The position numbers and the translations under genes were made by a program. Below the pieces are notes generated by a model that worked only from the letters and a program-made list of their open reading frames with translations, did no database searches and was not told the origin of the DNA. 64,000 nucleotides of DNA, taken from Larix kaempferi (lineage: Eukaryota; Streptophyta; Pinopsida; Pinales; Pinaceae). Position 1 is the stretch's first letter; every line of letters starts with the position of its first letter. Below, in pieces: positions 24,541 through 35,058 of this stretch. Location of the stretch: NCBI GenBank assembly GCA_027924585.1, contig BSBM01000602.1, positions 8,059,501 through 8,123,500 of the forward strand. Direction: 5' to 3'.

Positions 24541-25640
24541 TTGTGCAACATATCCTGAATATATGTTAGATTTATTTCACTCTTTGGAATATCCTAATGG
24601 TGGTCCATGCCTCTCTACATCTTGTAGTATATATTGGTACCATGCAGACCTCCTCTTGGCAGAAGGTTCATTAACCGGTTCTACTGGTTCATCAGGAGCT
24701 AGCGAATCTAAGAACTTTGTTGGATTCTCCCTCTGAACATTTGAATGGGGAGAATCAGTATCTAGGTACTCCATCATAGAAGTCTCATGTGTCTCTTTGT
24801 ATGTATCATACTAAAGCTCTTTCGATTGCTTCAATGCTGCCTCTTCATGGAAGGTCACATCTCGATTGACCTCAATGTGTTTTTCACCTGGCATGTATAT
24901 TCTTTAGGATTTGGATGATTCACTATAAGCAATAAAGGTTCCCTTATTTCTTGATGGATCCATATTTTTCCTCTTTTATTTTGGCACATGAATGTATACA
25001 AGACTCCCAAAGATCCTCAAGTGTGAAATATCTAGTTTTTCACCAATGCACACTTCTTCAGGTGTCTTCTCATGCAGAATGGCATGAGGACTTCTATTAT
25101 GTATATATATTACTATACTGGTGGCCTCTGCCCATAATGAGGTAGATAGGTCTTGATCATGCATCATGTCTTTTTCAACCTCACATATGGTTCTATTCTT
25201 CCTTTCGGCAACCCCATTTTGTCGAGGGTTGTAGGGTACAGTTAACTGTCTACAAATTCCTACATCACTACAGAACTCATTAAATGCATGTGAATCAAAT
25301 TCACCTCCATGGTCAGATCTCAAAGCACGAATGTGCTTCCCTGTATAATTCTCAACTAGGGCTTTGAATTCCTGAAACTTGCTAAAGGTTTCACTCTTAG
25401 CCTTTAGGAAATAAATCCATGATTTTCTAAAGAAGTCATCTATAAATAGTACATAATATAAATAGCCACTCAGGGAAGGGGATGACATGGGACCACATAC
25501 ATCATAATGTATTAAATCTAAAATCCCTTTAGATCTAGTAGTACTTCTAGAGAAACTATTTTTAACATTCTTCCCAAGTGCACAACTCCTACATACACTA
25601 TCATGCTCAAAATCAAATACGGGCATACCTTTCACCATCT
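24541..25640 (-). pseudogene. Element D integrase
   Basis: An open 220-codon stretch at 24976-25638. It shows the zinc-finger half ('CRSCALGK'), the core 'DLIHYDVCGPM', 'SDHGGEF' and 'NGVAERKNRTI', and the conserved 'LRIFGSLVYIHVP' end. These are copia integrase motifs with D, D and E positions visible. The C-terminal tail to 24541 is poorly conserved and interrupted. Confidence 0.9.
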
Positions 25641-25734
25641 ACTGTAATGCTGGTAGTGCTTTGTAGTGGAGGTGACCAATCCTCCTATGCCATAGTTTGC
25701 ATGGGTTGATATTGTTGTGAACCATAGCTTGAAT

Positions 25735-26124
25735 TTACTTCCCGGGTACCTTGTAGAGACCTCCCTCTCTAACTCCAACCACTGTTGCATATTTCAAGTC
25801 TTTGTTCTTCGGCCATAATAGTGCTTGATTATCCATGAAGATAACTCGAAAGCGCTTATCTTCAAGAACCGAAACTGATAGGAGGTTCTTCTTTGATCCT
25901 AGAACATAAATAATGTCCTCCACATGTAAAATATCTCCTGAACTCAGCTGGAAGGAGGTGGATCGAACTCCTTGGATCGAATAGGTTGTGTTGTCTCCCA
26001 ACTCTACCTTACATGCAAAATTTTTCTCCTTGATATTGGTGATGGTGCTCTTAAAACCAGTCATATGTTTGGATTTGCCACTGTCAACCAACCATGTGTT
26101 CTCACTTGTGATGACGGATCCCAA
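25735..26124 (-). pseudogene. Element D protease and N-terminal integrase
   Basis: A 129-codon minus-strand stretch with the aspartic protease site 'WLVDSGKSKHMTG' (usual DSGASxHM) and the conserved 'SKKNLLSVSVL'. It leads into integrase at 25638 through a gap with stops. Confidence 0.85.
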
Positions 26125-26189
26125 AAGTGTTGATACTAGGAAATATCCCCTCCTTGTCTCCTTTTCTCCGGGTGCATTCTTTTGAGTAG

Positions 26190-27006
26190 TTCCATCTTCT
26201 ATAGTGGTAGAAGCATGAAACCTTCCTTTTCCTTTTTTCTTTGCTTCTCACTCCCTTGCATAATGGCCCTTCTTGTCACAGTGGTAGCATATAACCTTCA
26301 ACTTTTCAAATTCCTTGTTGTATACCTTCTTCTTCGAATGGGAAAACTTCTTTTGAGAGACGTTCTTTGTGCCTTTCTTCATCCTTGCTGTCAGGGCAAG
26401 ATTTTCTTCTTTGATGCACAATGAATTGCTATGGATTCACCCCTCCTATTGGAGCCAGTCATGCCACAAAATTTTGAATTTAGGTTTTACCTCTCATCCA
26501 TTTACCACATCCAATAATGGCTCCCATGAGGATGGGATACCATCAATAGCGGTTTGGAGAAGATCATCTTCATCCACCACTACTCCAATACTAGCAAGTT
26601 GATCTCTTACCTGAGAGATCTTGGTGAAGAAGGAGGCCACTGTCTCATCCTTCTCCATATTTAAATTTCGAAGCTTATTCTTCAATGCCCTCTTTTGACT
26701 CAGCACCTTCTTCTCATATAGATTTGTCAAAGTATCAAAACACTCCTTTGTGGTCTTCAATGGAGTGATCACGAACATCAAATTGTCCTTTATCGAATCA
26801 TAGATGATTTGTTTGGCTTTATCTTGGTTCTTCTTGAAGTTGATCTGCCTTGCATTAGATGTAGGGTCCTCCACCATAGTGGATACGGAGCCATCCAAGT
26901 CATGTTCCTTCAAGATGTTCAACACCCTTTCCTTCCAAGTGTTCAAATTCGAAGTGCCCTCAAGACGGTCTTCTGGTCGAACAGAGATCGATGCCATGGC
27001 TCTCAA
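26190..27006 (-). pseudogene. Element D gag
   Basis: A 170-codon minus-strand stretch at 26494-27006 has the copia gag (UBN2-type) pattern: 'NLNTWKERVLNIL', 'TTKECFDTLTNLYE', 'DDLLQTAIDGIP'. A CCHC zinc knuckle follows at 26248-26289 with 'CYHCDKKGHYARE', and the codon expected for the last Cys is TGA. That single change removes a zinc ligand and ends the protein. Confidence 0.87.
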
Positions 27007-27080
27007 GTATTGTGCTCAACTCCTCAAGATCTATGTAGGCTCACGTTTGCTTAACAAATATTAGCTCCTTCACACCCTGA

Positions 27081-27092
27081 GATCTGATACCA
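27081..27092 (-). other. Element D primer binding site
   Basis: Minus strand TGGTATCAGATC, one base from the initiator tRNA-Met complement, adjacent to the inner end of the 5' LTR. Confidence 0.9.
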
Positions 27093-28628
27093 CGTTGATT
27101 TTTGAGCAAATACAATGAGCTTTGAACTTTAAAACTTTAAGTGTGGAAATATTGAATACTTGAATCAATGAACCATTCAATCACATGAAACAGTCAACTA
27201 TAACACAAGATGTACCCTGGGGAAAATAATCAAAACAATGAGGATGAAAAACCCCAGCAAATATTCAGAGTATAATTATGATAGATAGCAGAGAATATCT
27301 TTTACAAAATAGTAGATTGCTTTCGACACCCCAGGTGCTAGATAAGAGAGAATACTGAGCAATAAAGAATAGAGATCAACTGTATCAACTTGCCATGTTC
27401 CCAGCACAATAATAACAAGCAAGACTCACTAGCATGCAAGCTATAGTGAATGGTTGCATGGGTAATGGTGCATCGCATGCAAAAACTATGAATTGCCTTC
27501 TTGGAGAATTATCCTGCACAAAGAGAAGCGCCTTGCCTTCAAGGGAGAAGAGAATTCGCTACACATTGAATTCAACAATCTTGTATAACATATTTATATA
27601 TTATTCACATGCATCAACTTCTATTTTTATCTTTTTACTTCATGATGAACTCGCCCTCCATCTGAATGTATCAATCTTGCATGAAGAAGAGCTCCCCACT
27701 TCTTATGCAGTGCATTAACTCACTAAACTAAGTTTTAGGATGAACTCGACCCTTCATTCAAATATTTCCCACTTAGTTAGGTGGCTAACTTAAGTGTCAT
27801 CATGCAAGTGTCACAACTCAAGTGTCGTCTTTTAGTTTAACATAAGTGTCGTCATGCAATAACCCTTAGTTAACTAGATCTTCTTTATTAACACTTATTT
27901 AACTATTATTAATTGAAATCATGCTAATTGGTTTACTTTTAGTGACCATTGTGAGTTCTTTAATTAATTGAGGCATACATTGTGGCTTTAACTAAAGCTT
28001 AACAATTCGAGTTCACTTAGTCATCTCATGAGCCATTCGAATACTCTTTTCCTCTATGCATTTATCTTTATCTCTTATCTTTACTACATGCTCAATAAGT
28101 GTTAACTTTAATTATCTATCATATCATATTATACTCAGAATATTTTTCAGATGCTGTGATCATATTATATTACTCTCGGACCAAATGATCATATGCTAAA
28201 GTAATTCACTATAGAGGTGGCCAGTCTCTAAAGGAGACTTAATAGCAATTGGTGACTATGGTTAGTAATATATCACTCACAATTAATGCTTCAACATGAA
28301 AAGAATATACCTATATAACTAGAGGTCCACCCCATGGCAACCTACTATAACTGGAGGTCCACATGAGAATTTGACTTGACACACAAGTCCTAAGCCTTGT
28401 ATAACAAGACTTTACAACATCATCGCTTTGATGCATCAAATCATTCACCTCAACACATGAGGAATAACCTTTTACAACTGAAGGCTTAGTCATCCTTGAG
28501 TCCAACTCAAGAATCTACTCCAAGTTCCTTAGTCCAAATCAGGCTCCCTACCTCAACACATGAGGCCCAATCCTGGCCGCACATGAATATTGGCTTGGAG
28601 AATGACTCGTAATGTTGTACATTTAACA
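27093..28628 (-). repeat. Element D 5' LTR (1536 bp)
   Basis: Counterpart of 21569-23078. Its inner terminus reads CGTTGAT where the other copy has TGTTAAC, and its outer end is TTTAACA. It is followed by target copy TTATG and the resumption of element C. Confidence 0.92.
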
Positions 28629-28633
28629 TTATG

Positions 28634-29115
28634 CAAAGTTGAGTAAGTGTAATTTCTATCAAAAGCAATTGTTATAACTGGGTCACATTATTTCAGGAGA
28701 AGGATTGGTCGTGGACCTTGCTAAAATTAAAGCTATACAAGAATGGCCCACTCCTAAAAATGTAATTGAGGTAAGATTGTTTATGGGGTTGGCTGGCTAT
28801 TACAAGATATTTATAGAAGCTTTCTCTAGAATAGCCAATCCCATTACTTCTTTACATAAGAAAGGTGTGACTTTCATTTGGACTCGGAACTGTGAAGATA
28901 GTTTCAAACTTCTGAAGGAGTTGCTTACATGTGCACCAATTTTAAAGATTGTAGATCTAGATAAGGAATATGTGGTATGCATAGATGCATATTTGGATGG
29001 ACTCGGTGGAGTTCTGACACAAGAAGGGCATGTGATTTGTTATGAACAATTGAAGGAAAATGAAAAGAAGTATGCAATGCATAATCTGGAGCTCGTTACC
29101 ATAGTACACACCTTG
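28634..29115 (+). pseudogene. Element C RT end and RNase H start (middle fragment)
   Basis: Continues the frame interrupted at 21568: 'LSKCNFYQKQ', 'LGHIISGEGL' (a stop precedes it), 'IKAIQEWPTPKN', 'FMGLAGYYKIFI', then RNase H 'VCIDAYLDGLGGVL' and 'KKYAMHNLELV'. It breaks at the LINE E target site within 'IVHTL', and the missing remainder is at 35919 onward. Confidence 0.9.
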
Positions 29116-29425
29116 GGTAGATAATAGATGTAAAGTGCAGGTGATCGACTATCTCGTAATGTAATTAATGGCGAGTTTTCATTCGAACGCGGACGGGCTA
29201 GGGTTTGACAGGATGGCGGCAGAGGATTGATCGCCACTATGGCATCAGCCAGGCTCTCGGCGGACGTCTGCGGGCCGTCAGAGATGGAAGGTGTGGGAAC
29301 GGTTCCCCTTGGAGGTTTTGCATCGTTTTCTGGAAGCGGTTAGGAGTTTTTACCACTGGTAAGTTTTTTACTCTTTTCTGTTTACTCTTACCTTCCCCGG
29401 TGGCTGCCTCTCAAACCTTGCGGAG
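29116..29425 (+). promoter_or_regulatory. LINE E 5' leader with upstream ATGs
   Basis: G/C-rich leader that in L1-type elements would hold an internal promoter; no specific promoter box is identified. It has a 5-codon frame from ATG 29213 and a 34-codon frame from ATG 29239 to TAG 29341-29343. The latter is out of frame with ORF1 (offset 187 nt). Confidence 0.5.
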
Positions 29426-31429
29426 ATGGAACCTCTTGATTTAGTGGACTACAGTAGCGACACGGTGCACCCCAACGATATTTGGAGCTCGCCACCTGGC
29501 GATGCCCGGTTTTCAAAAAGTTATGGTGGTTTCGGCGGGGGTTGTTCAGCAGACTCTCCTCTGAACGTCGGCTTGTTTACCTCCGTTGAACCAGCTCCTC
29601 TGGTTTTCTCTCCGGCACCTTCAGTTTTGGACTCTCCTCTTTGGGGTGGTAGCGGCGAAGTCTCTCCAGCAACGAACAGGGCAACATCCATTTGGGGAGT
29701 TTCGGTCCCACAGCAGCCCTCCCCGGAACCGGTTTGCGAGGCTATTGGTGACCTCCCTGAATTCCTGATCTCCTCGGAGGGTTCATTGGACTCTACGGTA
29801 CAGGGTCTAAGTGGGGCGCCGCTCATTCAGGCAGTTATTCAGGGACCGACTGAGATTGGGGTTCGGCAAGGCGGTGTCTGCCCTACGACGCTGGATTGGG
29901 CGGAACATCGAGGTTTTTCTAGCCCGGGTGGGGCTTTGTATGGAAAAGTTCCTGGTTCTGGTGTTGATTCAGTGGGTACCCACAGCCCTCGGGCAAAGAC
30001 GCGCAGGAAGTGGTTAAAGAATTCTGGTAGAGCTCCTAATTACGCTTTGGGGGAGGACATCGGATTCCAACAGATTTTAGAAATGGTAAATTCTGTTTTG
30101 GTGGGTAGGGTCTATGGCAGGGCTGTGAGTCTTCACTCGGTGATTCAGTGGGCCTCAAATGCTTGGTTGGACCACTGTGGATACGTTCCAAGGATTGTTG
30201 GACTCTCTGGAGGTTGGTTTGCTTTTCACTTTAAATCGGAAGCGCATGCAGCATGGGCGCTTAGCCTGAATTGGTCTATCTTCAAAGCGCCACTTCTTCT
30301 CAAGCCTTGGAACCCACTTTTTTATGCTAGCCGGGAGAGGTTGGATACTATCCCCCTCTGGGTTAGGCTTCCCGGGTTACCCCTGCATTACTGGACTGAA
30401 GACCATTTCAGGAGCATTGGAAACATTCTGGGGAACTTTTTGGAAGCTGACCTCTCATTCCAATCAACTGCTGTTCAGAAGGTGGCTCGGATTCTGGTTA
30501 GCATTAATGTCCGTGATGGATTATTTGAGTGTATCAATTTGAACTGGGGACCTTACTGTTTCACTCAAACTCTCGACTATGAAAATGTGTCGTTTCGTTG
30601 CCGAAGATGTCATGCGTATGGACATCCGGCAGTTGAATGCTCGCTTCCTGTTCGTATGAGGTTAGGACAGAATCTGAAGAGGAGGCCAGCCAGGGAGGAA
30701 GTTGGGGATTTAGGGCACCTTGATGAGCAGGATGGAAAAGACCCGGGACGCACTGATGAAGAGATTCCCACCTCCGTTGAGCAGGGTGTGGACACCCAGG
30801 AGAAGGCACTGGAAGTGGAGAGCACTCAGGAGACGGACAGCATTGTTCCAGAGCTGGACATTCCTCCTGGCGGAGCAGCATCTGAACAGGGTTTAACTGC
30901 TGGTCCGGCTCAGGAAGCCTCCCCGCTGGCTCTGGCAACTACCCCCTTATCGGCTGCTGGTACTTTTTCCGTTCCCTCCTTAAACCCTTCCTTCAGTCTT
31001 TTCTTTAATAATTTTGTTCATTCTGGTTTCGATTGGGTGGATGGTCTCAAGAATTTAAACATCTCTGCTAAGCCACTTGTGCTCCTACCCCCTATTTCGA
31101 TTGATGTTGGCTCATCGACTGTGACGGAAATTATTCGAGCTCCTTGCCCTTCTACTTGCATGGTTGAGGATTCTCCAGTCTTAGTACAAGTGCTGGATGT
31201 GTCCCCCTCAAATTCAGGTTCCTCGGAGTCTGGGTATTACCTGCGCTCCATGAACAAAGCTAAGGGTGGAGGTTTAGGGCTAGAAAAACCAAAAAAACCC
31301 AAAACCAGGGGACGGAAGTCTTTCATCTCACAGGCCAAAACCAGGGCTCAGTCGGATCTTCGGAATGGTACTCAACTTTCAATTGAAAGGGCACTTAGAG
31401 CATCGAACGCCCACTTGGATGGGCTGTGA
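29426..31429 (+). CDS. LINE E ORF1 protein (RNA-binding, DUF4283 and CCHC knuckle)
   Basis: Uninterrupted frame of 667 codons. ORF1 proteins of plant LINEs bind element RNA and form the retrotransposition particle. The first 190 residues are Ser/Pro/Gly-rich and look disordered. Residues of about 200-370 fit DUF4283 ('VGLSGGWFAFHF', 'LWVRLPGLPLHYW', 'IGNILGNFLEAD'). A zinc knuckle C-x2-C-x4-H-x4-C is at 30599-30640, residue 392 onward ('CRRCHAYGHPAVEC'). An acidic Glu/Gln-rich stretch (about residues 410-500) and a basic C-terminus with 'KPKKPKTRGRK' follow. The start ATG 29426 is the first in this frame I would accept. The stop TGA 31427-31429 overlaps the ORF2 ATG by one base. It could encode an intact protein; whether it is expressed is unknown. 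Confidence 0.93.
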   Translation: MEPLDLVDYSSDTVHPNDIWSSPPGDARFSKSYGGFGGGCSADSPLNVGLFTSVEPAPLVFSPAPSVLDSPLWGGSGEVSPATNRATSIWGVSVPQQPSPEPVCEAIGDLPEFLISSEGSLDSTVQGLSGAPLIQAVIQGPTEIGVRQGGVCPTTLDWAEHRGFSSPGGALYGKVPGSGVDSVGTHSPRAKTRRKWLKNSGRAPNYALGEDIGFQQILEMVNSVLVGRVYGRAVSLHSVIQWASNAWLDHCGYVPRIVGLSGGWFAFHFKSEAHAAWALSLNWSIFKAPLLLKPWNPLFYASRERLDTIPLWVRLPGLPLHYWTEDHFRSIGNILGNFLEADLSFQSTAVQKVARILVSINVRDGLFECINLNWGPYCFTQTLDYENVSFRCRRCHAYGHPAVECSLPVRMRLGQNLKRRPAREEVGDLGHLDEQDGKDPGRTDEEIPTSVEQGVDTQEKALEVESTQETDSIVPELDIPPGGAASEQGLTAGPAQEASPLALATTPLSAAGTFSVPSLNPSFSLFFNNFVHSGFDWVDGLKNLNISAKPLVLLPPISIDVGSSTVTEIIRAPCPSTCMVEDSPVLVQVLDVSPSNSGSSESGYYLRSMNKAKGGGLGLEKPKKPKTRGRKSFISQAKTRAQSDLRNGTQLSIERALRASNAHLDGL

Positions 31430-34400
31430 TGAAGATTATGTCTTTTAACTGTCGAGGTCTGGCTGGTCCCTCCAAAAGACCAGCGCTGCGACGGGTGCTG
31501 CATCTGGAGCATCCGGATGTTCTTCTTTTACAAGAAACTATGTGTGGTGGTTCTGAGGCTATTGATAGGCTTAAGGCCTGGTTTCCTGGTTGGTGTTTTG
31601 AAGCTTTGGATGCTAGGGGCCGCTCTGGTGGAGTGGCAATTGGCTGGAATGAAGCTAGTGTTTGTGTTACTTCCAGCTGGGGGATGCAGTCGGTTCTGGG
31701 AATCTCCTGTAAATTCTTGGAGTCGGTCCGCACCTTCACCATTGTCAACATTTATGGACCTTACTGTGAGAGGGAGTTGTTTTGGAATTCACTACTGAGG
31801 AGGAACCAGCTCAGGGGGGACTCTGTGATATTGGGGGGGGACCTCAATTTTTCTTTGGGCCATACTGAGGTTTGGGGGCCAAATGCCAATGTTGATCCCC
31901 TTACCAATTTCTTTATTCGGAAGCTTACTGAGGGAAACTGGATTGATGTGGAACCTGTTCTGCTTAAGCCAACTTGGAGGAATAAGAGAATTGGTCAGGA
32001 CAGTGTGGCTAAGAGATTAGATAGGTTTCTACTCTCTGAGCATCTTGTGGAGTCAACCTTCTTTGTACGACAATGGATTGGCTCAGGAGGCAACTCAGAT
32101 CATGAACCAATTTTTCTGGAGTTGAAGGATGGTCCCAACAAACCTCCGGCTCCTCTTAAATTCAATAAAGTCTGGCTGGATGACCCGACTTTTTTGACTC
32201 TGATTCAACAACACTGGGTACCCTTCCATTCTGATTCGACCCACTCTGCTGCCTTCCATTTTGCTGAAAATCTTAGGACTCTTAAGGAACCCATCAAAGC
32301 CTGGGCAGCAGCGAAAAGGAGGAATGATGACAAGACTCTTCGTGATATTGAGGAGGAATTAGCCACCATTGCTGAGGAAGGGGGAGGAGGCTTCAGTTCC
32401 CTACAGTCTAAGGATCGCTTGGTACTTCTGGAGAATTTGCGGAACCGTTTGCTTCTCCAGTTAGAAGAAACATGGAGACTTAAAAGCCGTGCTATCTGGT
32501 TGGAGAGTGGGGATGAGAACTCCAAATTTTTCCACGCCTATGCCAAGGGAAGAAGGTCTGCCAATACCATCTGGAGTTTGGATGACTCTGAAGGTAACTC
32601 CTGGTCATCTTTTGAAGGTATGGCTTCGGTGGGGATCTCTCATTTCAAATATCTCTTCAAAGCAAGCGAGAGAGTAAATATTGGTGAAGTGATCCAGGTT
32701 GCCCAGCTCTTTCCCAGTTTTGTGGAGTTCGAGGATAACAGGAAATTGATGGCTCCCGTTACAGGGGAGGAATTAAAAAAGGTTTTGGCTAGCTTTCAGA
32801 AGGATAAAATCCCGGGGCCCGACGGATGGACAGTCGAATTTTTTATTGCTCTCTTTGACCTAATAGGGAATGACCTGCTTGAACTAGTGGAAGACTCGAG
32901 AAGAACTGGAAGGGTGCCAGCCAGCATTAACTCCACCTTCATTGCACTTATTCCCAAGGTGGATTCTCCTTCTACTTTAAATGACTTTCGGCCTATTTCC
33001 TTGTGCAACTGTGTGTACAAGATTGTCACCAAGATTATTGCTGGCAGACTCAAACCTATTCTCTCTTCTCACATCTCTGAAGAACAGTTCGGGTTTCTGG
33101 AGGGGCATCAAATTCATGAGGCTATTGGCATAGCACAGGAAGGGATGCATAGCATCAAGACTAAAAAATTGAAGGGGGCTATTCTCAAAATTGACCTATC
33201 CAAAGCCTTCGATAAGGTGAGCTGGCTTTATATCAGACTCATGCTTACCCACCTTGGATTTGAGATCGGCTTTGTTCGCTGGGTTATGAGCTGTATAACC
33301 ACCGTCTCTTTCTCTGTCCTACTGAATGGAGCGGCTTCCCAGTTCTTTCACTCAGGACGAGGTTTAAGACAGGGATGTCCTCTCTCTCCTCTACTCTTCC
33401 TATTGGTGGCGGAAAGCTTGAGTAGAGCTATCCTGGACGCCAAACGGGCTGGCGATTTCTTGGGGATTTCGGTAGCTCCTGGGCTTTCCCTTACTCACTT
33501 ACTTTTTGTGGATGATATCCTGATCTTCTGCTCTGGCTCTTATCCAGACGCTGCTAAGCTTAAAGAGATTTTGCAACTGTTCTCAGCAGCTGCGGGAATG
33601 GAGATTAATGATGGAAAATCAACACTTTCTGTCTCACTGTTGCAGGAGGAGGATCTCACTTTCTATACTTCTTCTTTTCCCTTCAGGACACTCAATCTCT
33701 CGGATGGGATAAAATACCTAGGTTTCAACTTAAAGCCTAATGACTACTTGAAAAGTGATTGGACCTGGTTGTTGGATAAACTGGAAAAGAGGCTGAGGAG
33801 CTGGAGCTTCAGGTGGCTCTCGCGTGCTGGGAGGCTTGTTCTTGTCAAATCGGTGCTGGAGGCCATCCCGGTCTACTGGATGTCACTTGCTTGGATTCCT
33901 AAAGGGACTCTGGAAGCAGCAAGGAAAATTTGCTTCAATTTTCTGTGGAACGGGAAGGACGATGCTCATGTCACCCCGTGGGTAAGGTGGGACAGAATCG
34001 CGGCTCCTAAAGCTCTGGGGGGTTGGGGCCTCAAGAATATTTTTCATTTCTCTAAGGCTCTGGCAGCCAAATGTGGCTGGCGGTTGATCAAGTCGGAAGG
34101 ATTCTGGGCCAAGGTCATGCTGCGGAAATATGTGGAACCTGACACGGTGGAGGACTGGATTAGATCCCCTTACAAAAGGCATCATGGTGGCTCTATCATC
34201 TGGAAAGCACTGGTTAAATCTTTCGACATCATTGAGCACAATCTTGCCTGGGAGGTTGGCAATGGTCAAAGGGTTAGGATTGGACGCGACCCCTGGATCG
34301 GTTGCATTGATCAGCATATTCTGTCGGTGGATCTGATGGATGCACTGAGGCAACGTGGAATCTTAACCCTATGCCATTTAGCAGACTTTGAAAATCTTTG

Positions 34401-35058
34401 GATGGGCAGACCTCTTTGGAGGAGGCCGAACTCACTTGGCTTAAGAGCGGAGCTAGTGGAAGAATTAAGAACTTACTGTAGAGCTCTTTGTAGGGATCAG
34501 GTTTTTTTGAACGATGATGAAGATTCACTCATCTGGGATGGAGACCCTTCGGGACTTTACACCCCTAAAAGTGGTTATCTGTGGATTTCTGAAAACCTGG
34601 AGCCGCGTGATTTGGTATGGTGGTGGAGAACGGTTTGGAAGCTCCATTGCCCTCCGAAGGCCAGACTCTTCCTGTGGTGCACCCTGGCTAACCGAATTCC
34701 AACGTGGGAAATCCTGCAGAAGCGCAGCTTCCATGGGCCTAGTCGTTGCATTTTGTGCAAACTGTGGGAGGAATCGATTCCACATCTGTTCCTCCAGTGC
34801 CACTTCACCAAGGAGGTCTGGAATATATCTGCCCGTATACTTAAAACAGCGCTTCCTTGGATAGGGAACTCTATTGAGGAAGCATGGAGGATTTGGACTA
34901 ACAATGTTGCACTGAAACCATTCAAAGATCTTCCTCCGGTGATTAACTGGGGACTCTGGCTCATGCGAAATAGTGGACTGTTTCAAGACAAACTGGGCAC
35001 TCCGGCTCAAGTGGCATTACAGAGCTGTGGGATCTTTTTAGCACTCCGACGAGCCTGA
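31429..35058 (+). CDS. LINE E ORF2: APE endonuclease, reverse transcriptase, zf-RVT
   Basis: About 1209 codons from ATG 31429, which shares its A with the ORF1 stop (TGATG). It would nick target DNA and copy element RNA in place. The APE-type endonuclease (residues about 1-235) keeps 'FNCRGL', the 'LLQET' Glu, 'NIYGPY', 'GGDLNFS' and 'SDHEPI', all the usual catalytic residues. RT (about 440-740) has 'FRPISLCN', 'ILKIDLSKAFDKVSW', 'GLRQGCPLSPLLF' and the intact box 'FVDDILIF' near 33505-33530. The zf-RVT segment (about 1075-1130) has 'PPKARLFLWCTLANRIPTW' and 'CILCKLWEESIPHLFLQC'. The frame stops at TGA 35056-35058. The RNase H domain continues in the same frame beyond it, so the protein is truncated rather than naturally finished. 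Confidence 0.93.
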   Translation: MKIMSFNCRGLAGPSKRPALRRVLHLEHPDVLLLQETMCGGSEAIDRLKAWFPGWCFEALDARGRSGGVAIGWNEASVCVTSSWGMQSVLGISCKFLESVRTFTIVNIYGPYCERELFWNSLLRRNQLRGDSVILGGDLNFSLGHTEVWGPNANVDPLTNFFIRKLTEGNWIDVEPVLLKPTWRNKRIGQDSVAKRLDRFLLSEHLVESTFFVRQWIGSGGNSDHEPIFLELKDGPNKPPAPLKFNKVWLDDPTFLTLIQQHWVPFHSDSTHSAAFHFAENLRTLKEPIKAWAAAKRRNDDKTLRDIEEELATIAEEGGGGFSSLQSKDRLVLLENLRNRLLLQLEETWRLKSRAIWLESGDENSKFFHAYAKGRRSANTIWSLDDSEGNSWSSFEGMASVGISHFKYLFKASERVNIGEVIQVAQLFPSFVEFEDNRKLMAPVTGEELKKVLASFQKDKIPGPDGWTVEFFIALFDLIGNDLLELVEDSRRTGRVPASINSTFIALIPKVDSPSTLNDFRPISLCNCVYKIVTKIIAGRLKPILSSHISEEQFGFLEGHQIHEAIGIAQEGMHSIKTKKLKGAILKIDLSKAFDKVSWLYIRLMLTHLGFEIGFVRWVMSCITTVSFSVLLNGAASQFFHSGRGLRQGCPLSPLLFLLVAESLSRAILDAKRAGDFLGISVAPGLSLTHLLFVDDILIFCSGSYPDAAKLKEILQLFSAAAGMEINDGKSTLSVSLLQEEDLTFYTSSFPFRTLNLSDGIKYLGFNLKPNDYLKSDWTWLLDKLEKRLRSWSFRWLSRAGRLVLVKSVLEAIPVYWMSLAWIPKGTLEAARKICFNFLWNGKDDAHVTPWVRWDRIAAPKALGGWGLKNIFHFSKALAAKCGWRLIKSEGFWAKVMLRKYVEPDTVEDWIRSPYKRHHGGSIIWKALVKSFDIIEHNLAWEVGNGQRVRIGRDPWIGCIDQHILSVDLMDALRQRGILTLCHLADFENLWMGRPLWRRPNSLGLRAELVEELRTYCRALCRDQVFLNDDEDSLIWDGDPSGLYTPKSGYLWISENLEPRDLVWWWRTVWKLHCPPKARLFLWCTLANRIPTWEILQKRSFHGPSRCILCKLWEESIPHLFLQCHFTKEVWNISARILKTALPWIGNSIEEAWRIWTNNVALKPFKDLPPVINWGLWLMRNSGLFQDKLGTPAQVALQSCGIFLALRRA

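Larger units (their letters stand above)
21564..28633 (-). mobile_element. Ty1/copia LTR retrotransposon D, inserted in C
   Basis: Minus-strand element 21569-28628 (about 7.06 kb). Target duplication is GTATG (21564-21568) versus TTATG (28629-28633), one mismatch. LTRs are 1510 and 1536 bp. The order on the minus strand is gag, protease, integrase, RT, RNase H, which is copia order. The primer site matches initiator tRNA-Met and a polypurine tract abuts the 3' LTR. Coding is decayed throughout. Confidence 0.93.

Noticed and set aside
28634-29124. Independent short gypsy gene
   Set aside because: It is the middle piece of element C; target duplications of D and E on its two sides and continuous domain order show this.
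34525-35010. 161-codon antisense frame under LINE E ORF2, and similar ones at 30561-30938 and 33883-34353
   Set aside because: Shadows of a long G/C-rich coding frame; the sense strand has clear RT and zf-RVT motifs.
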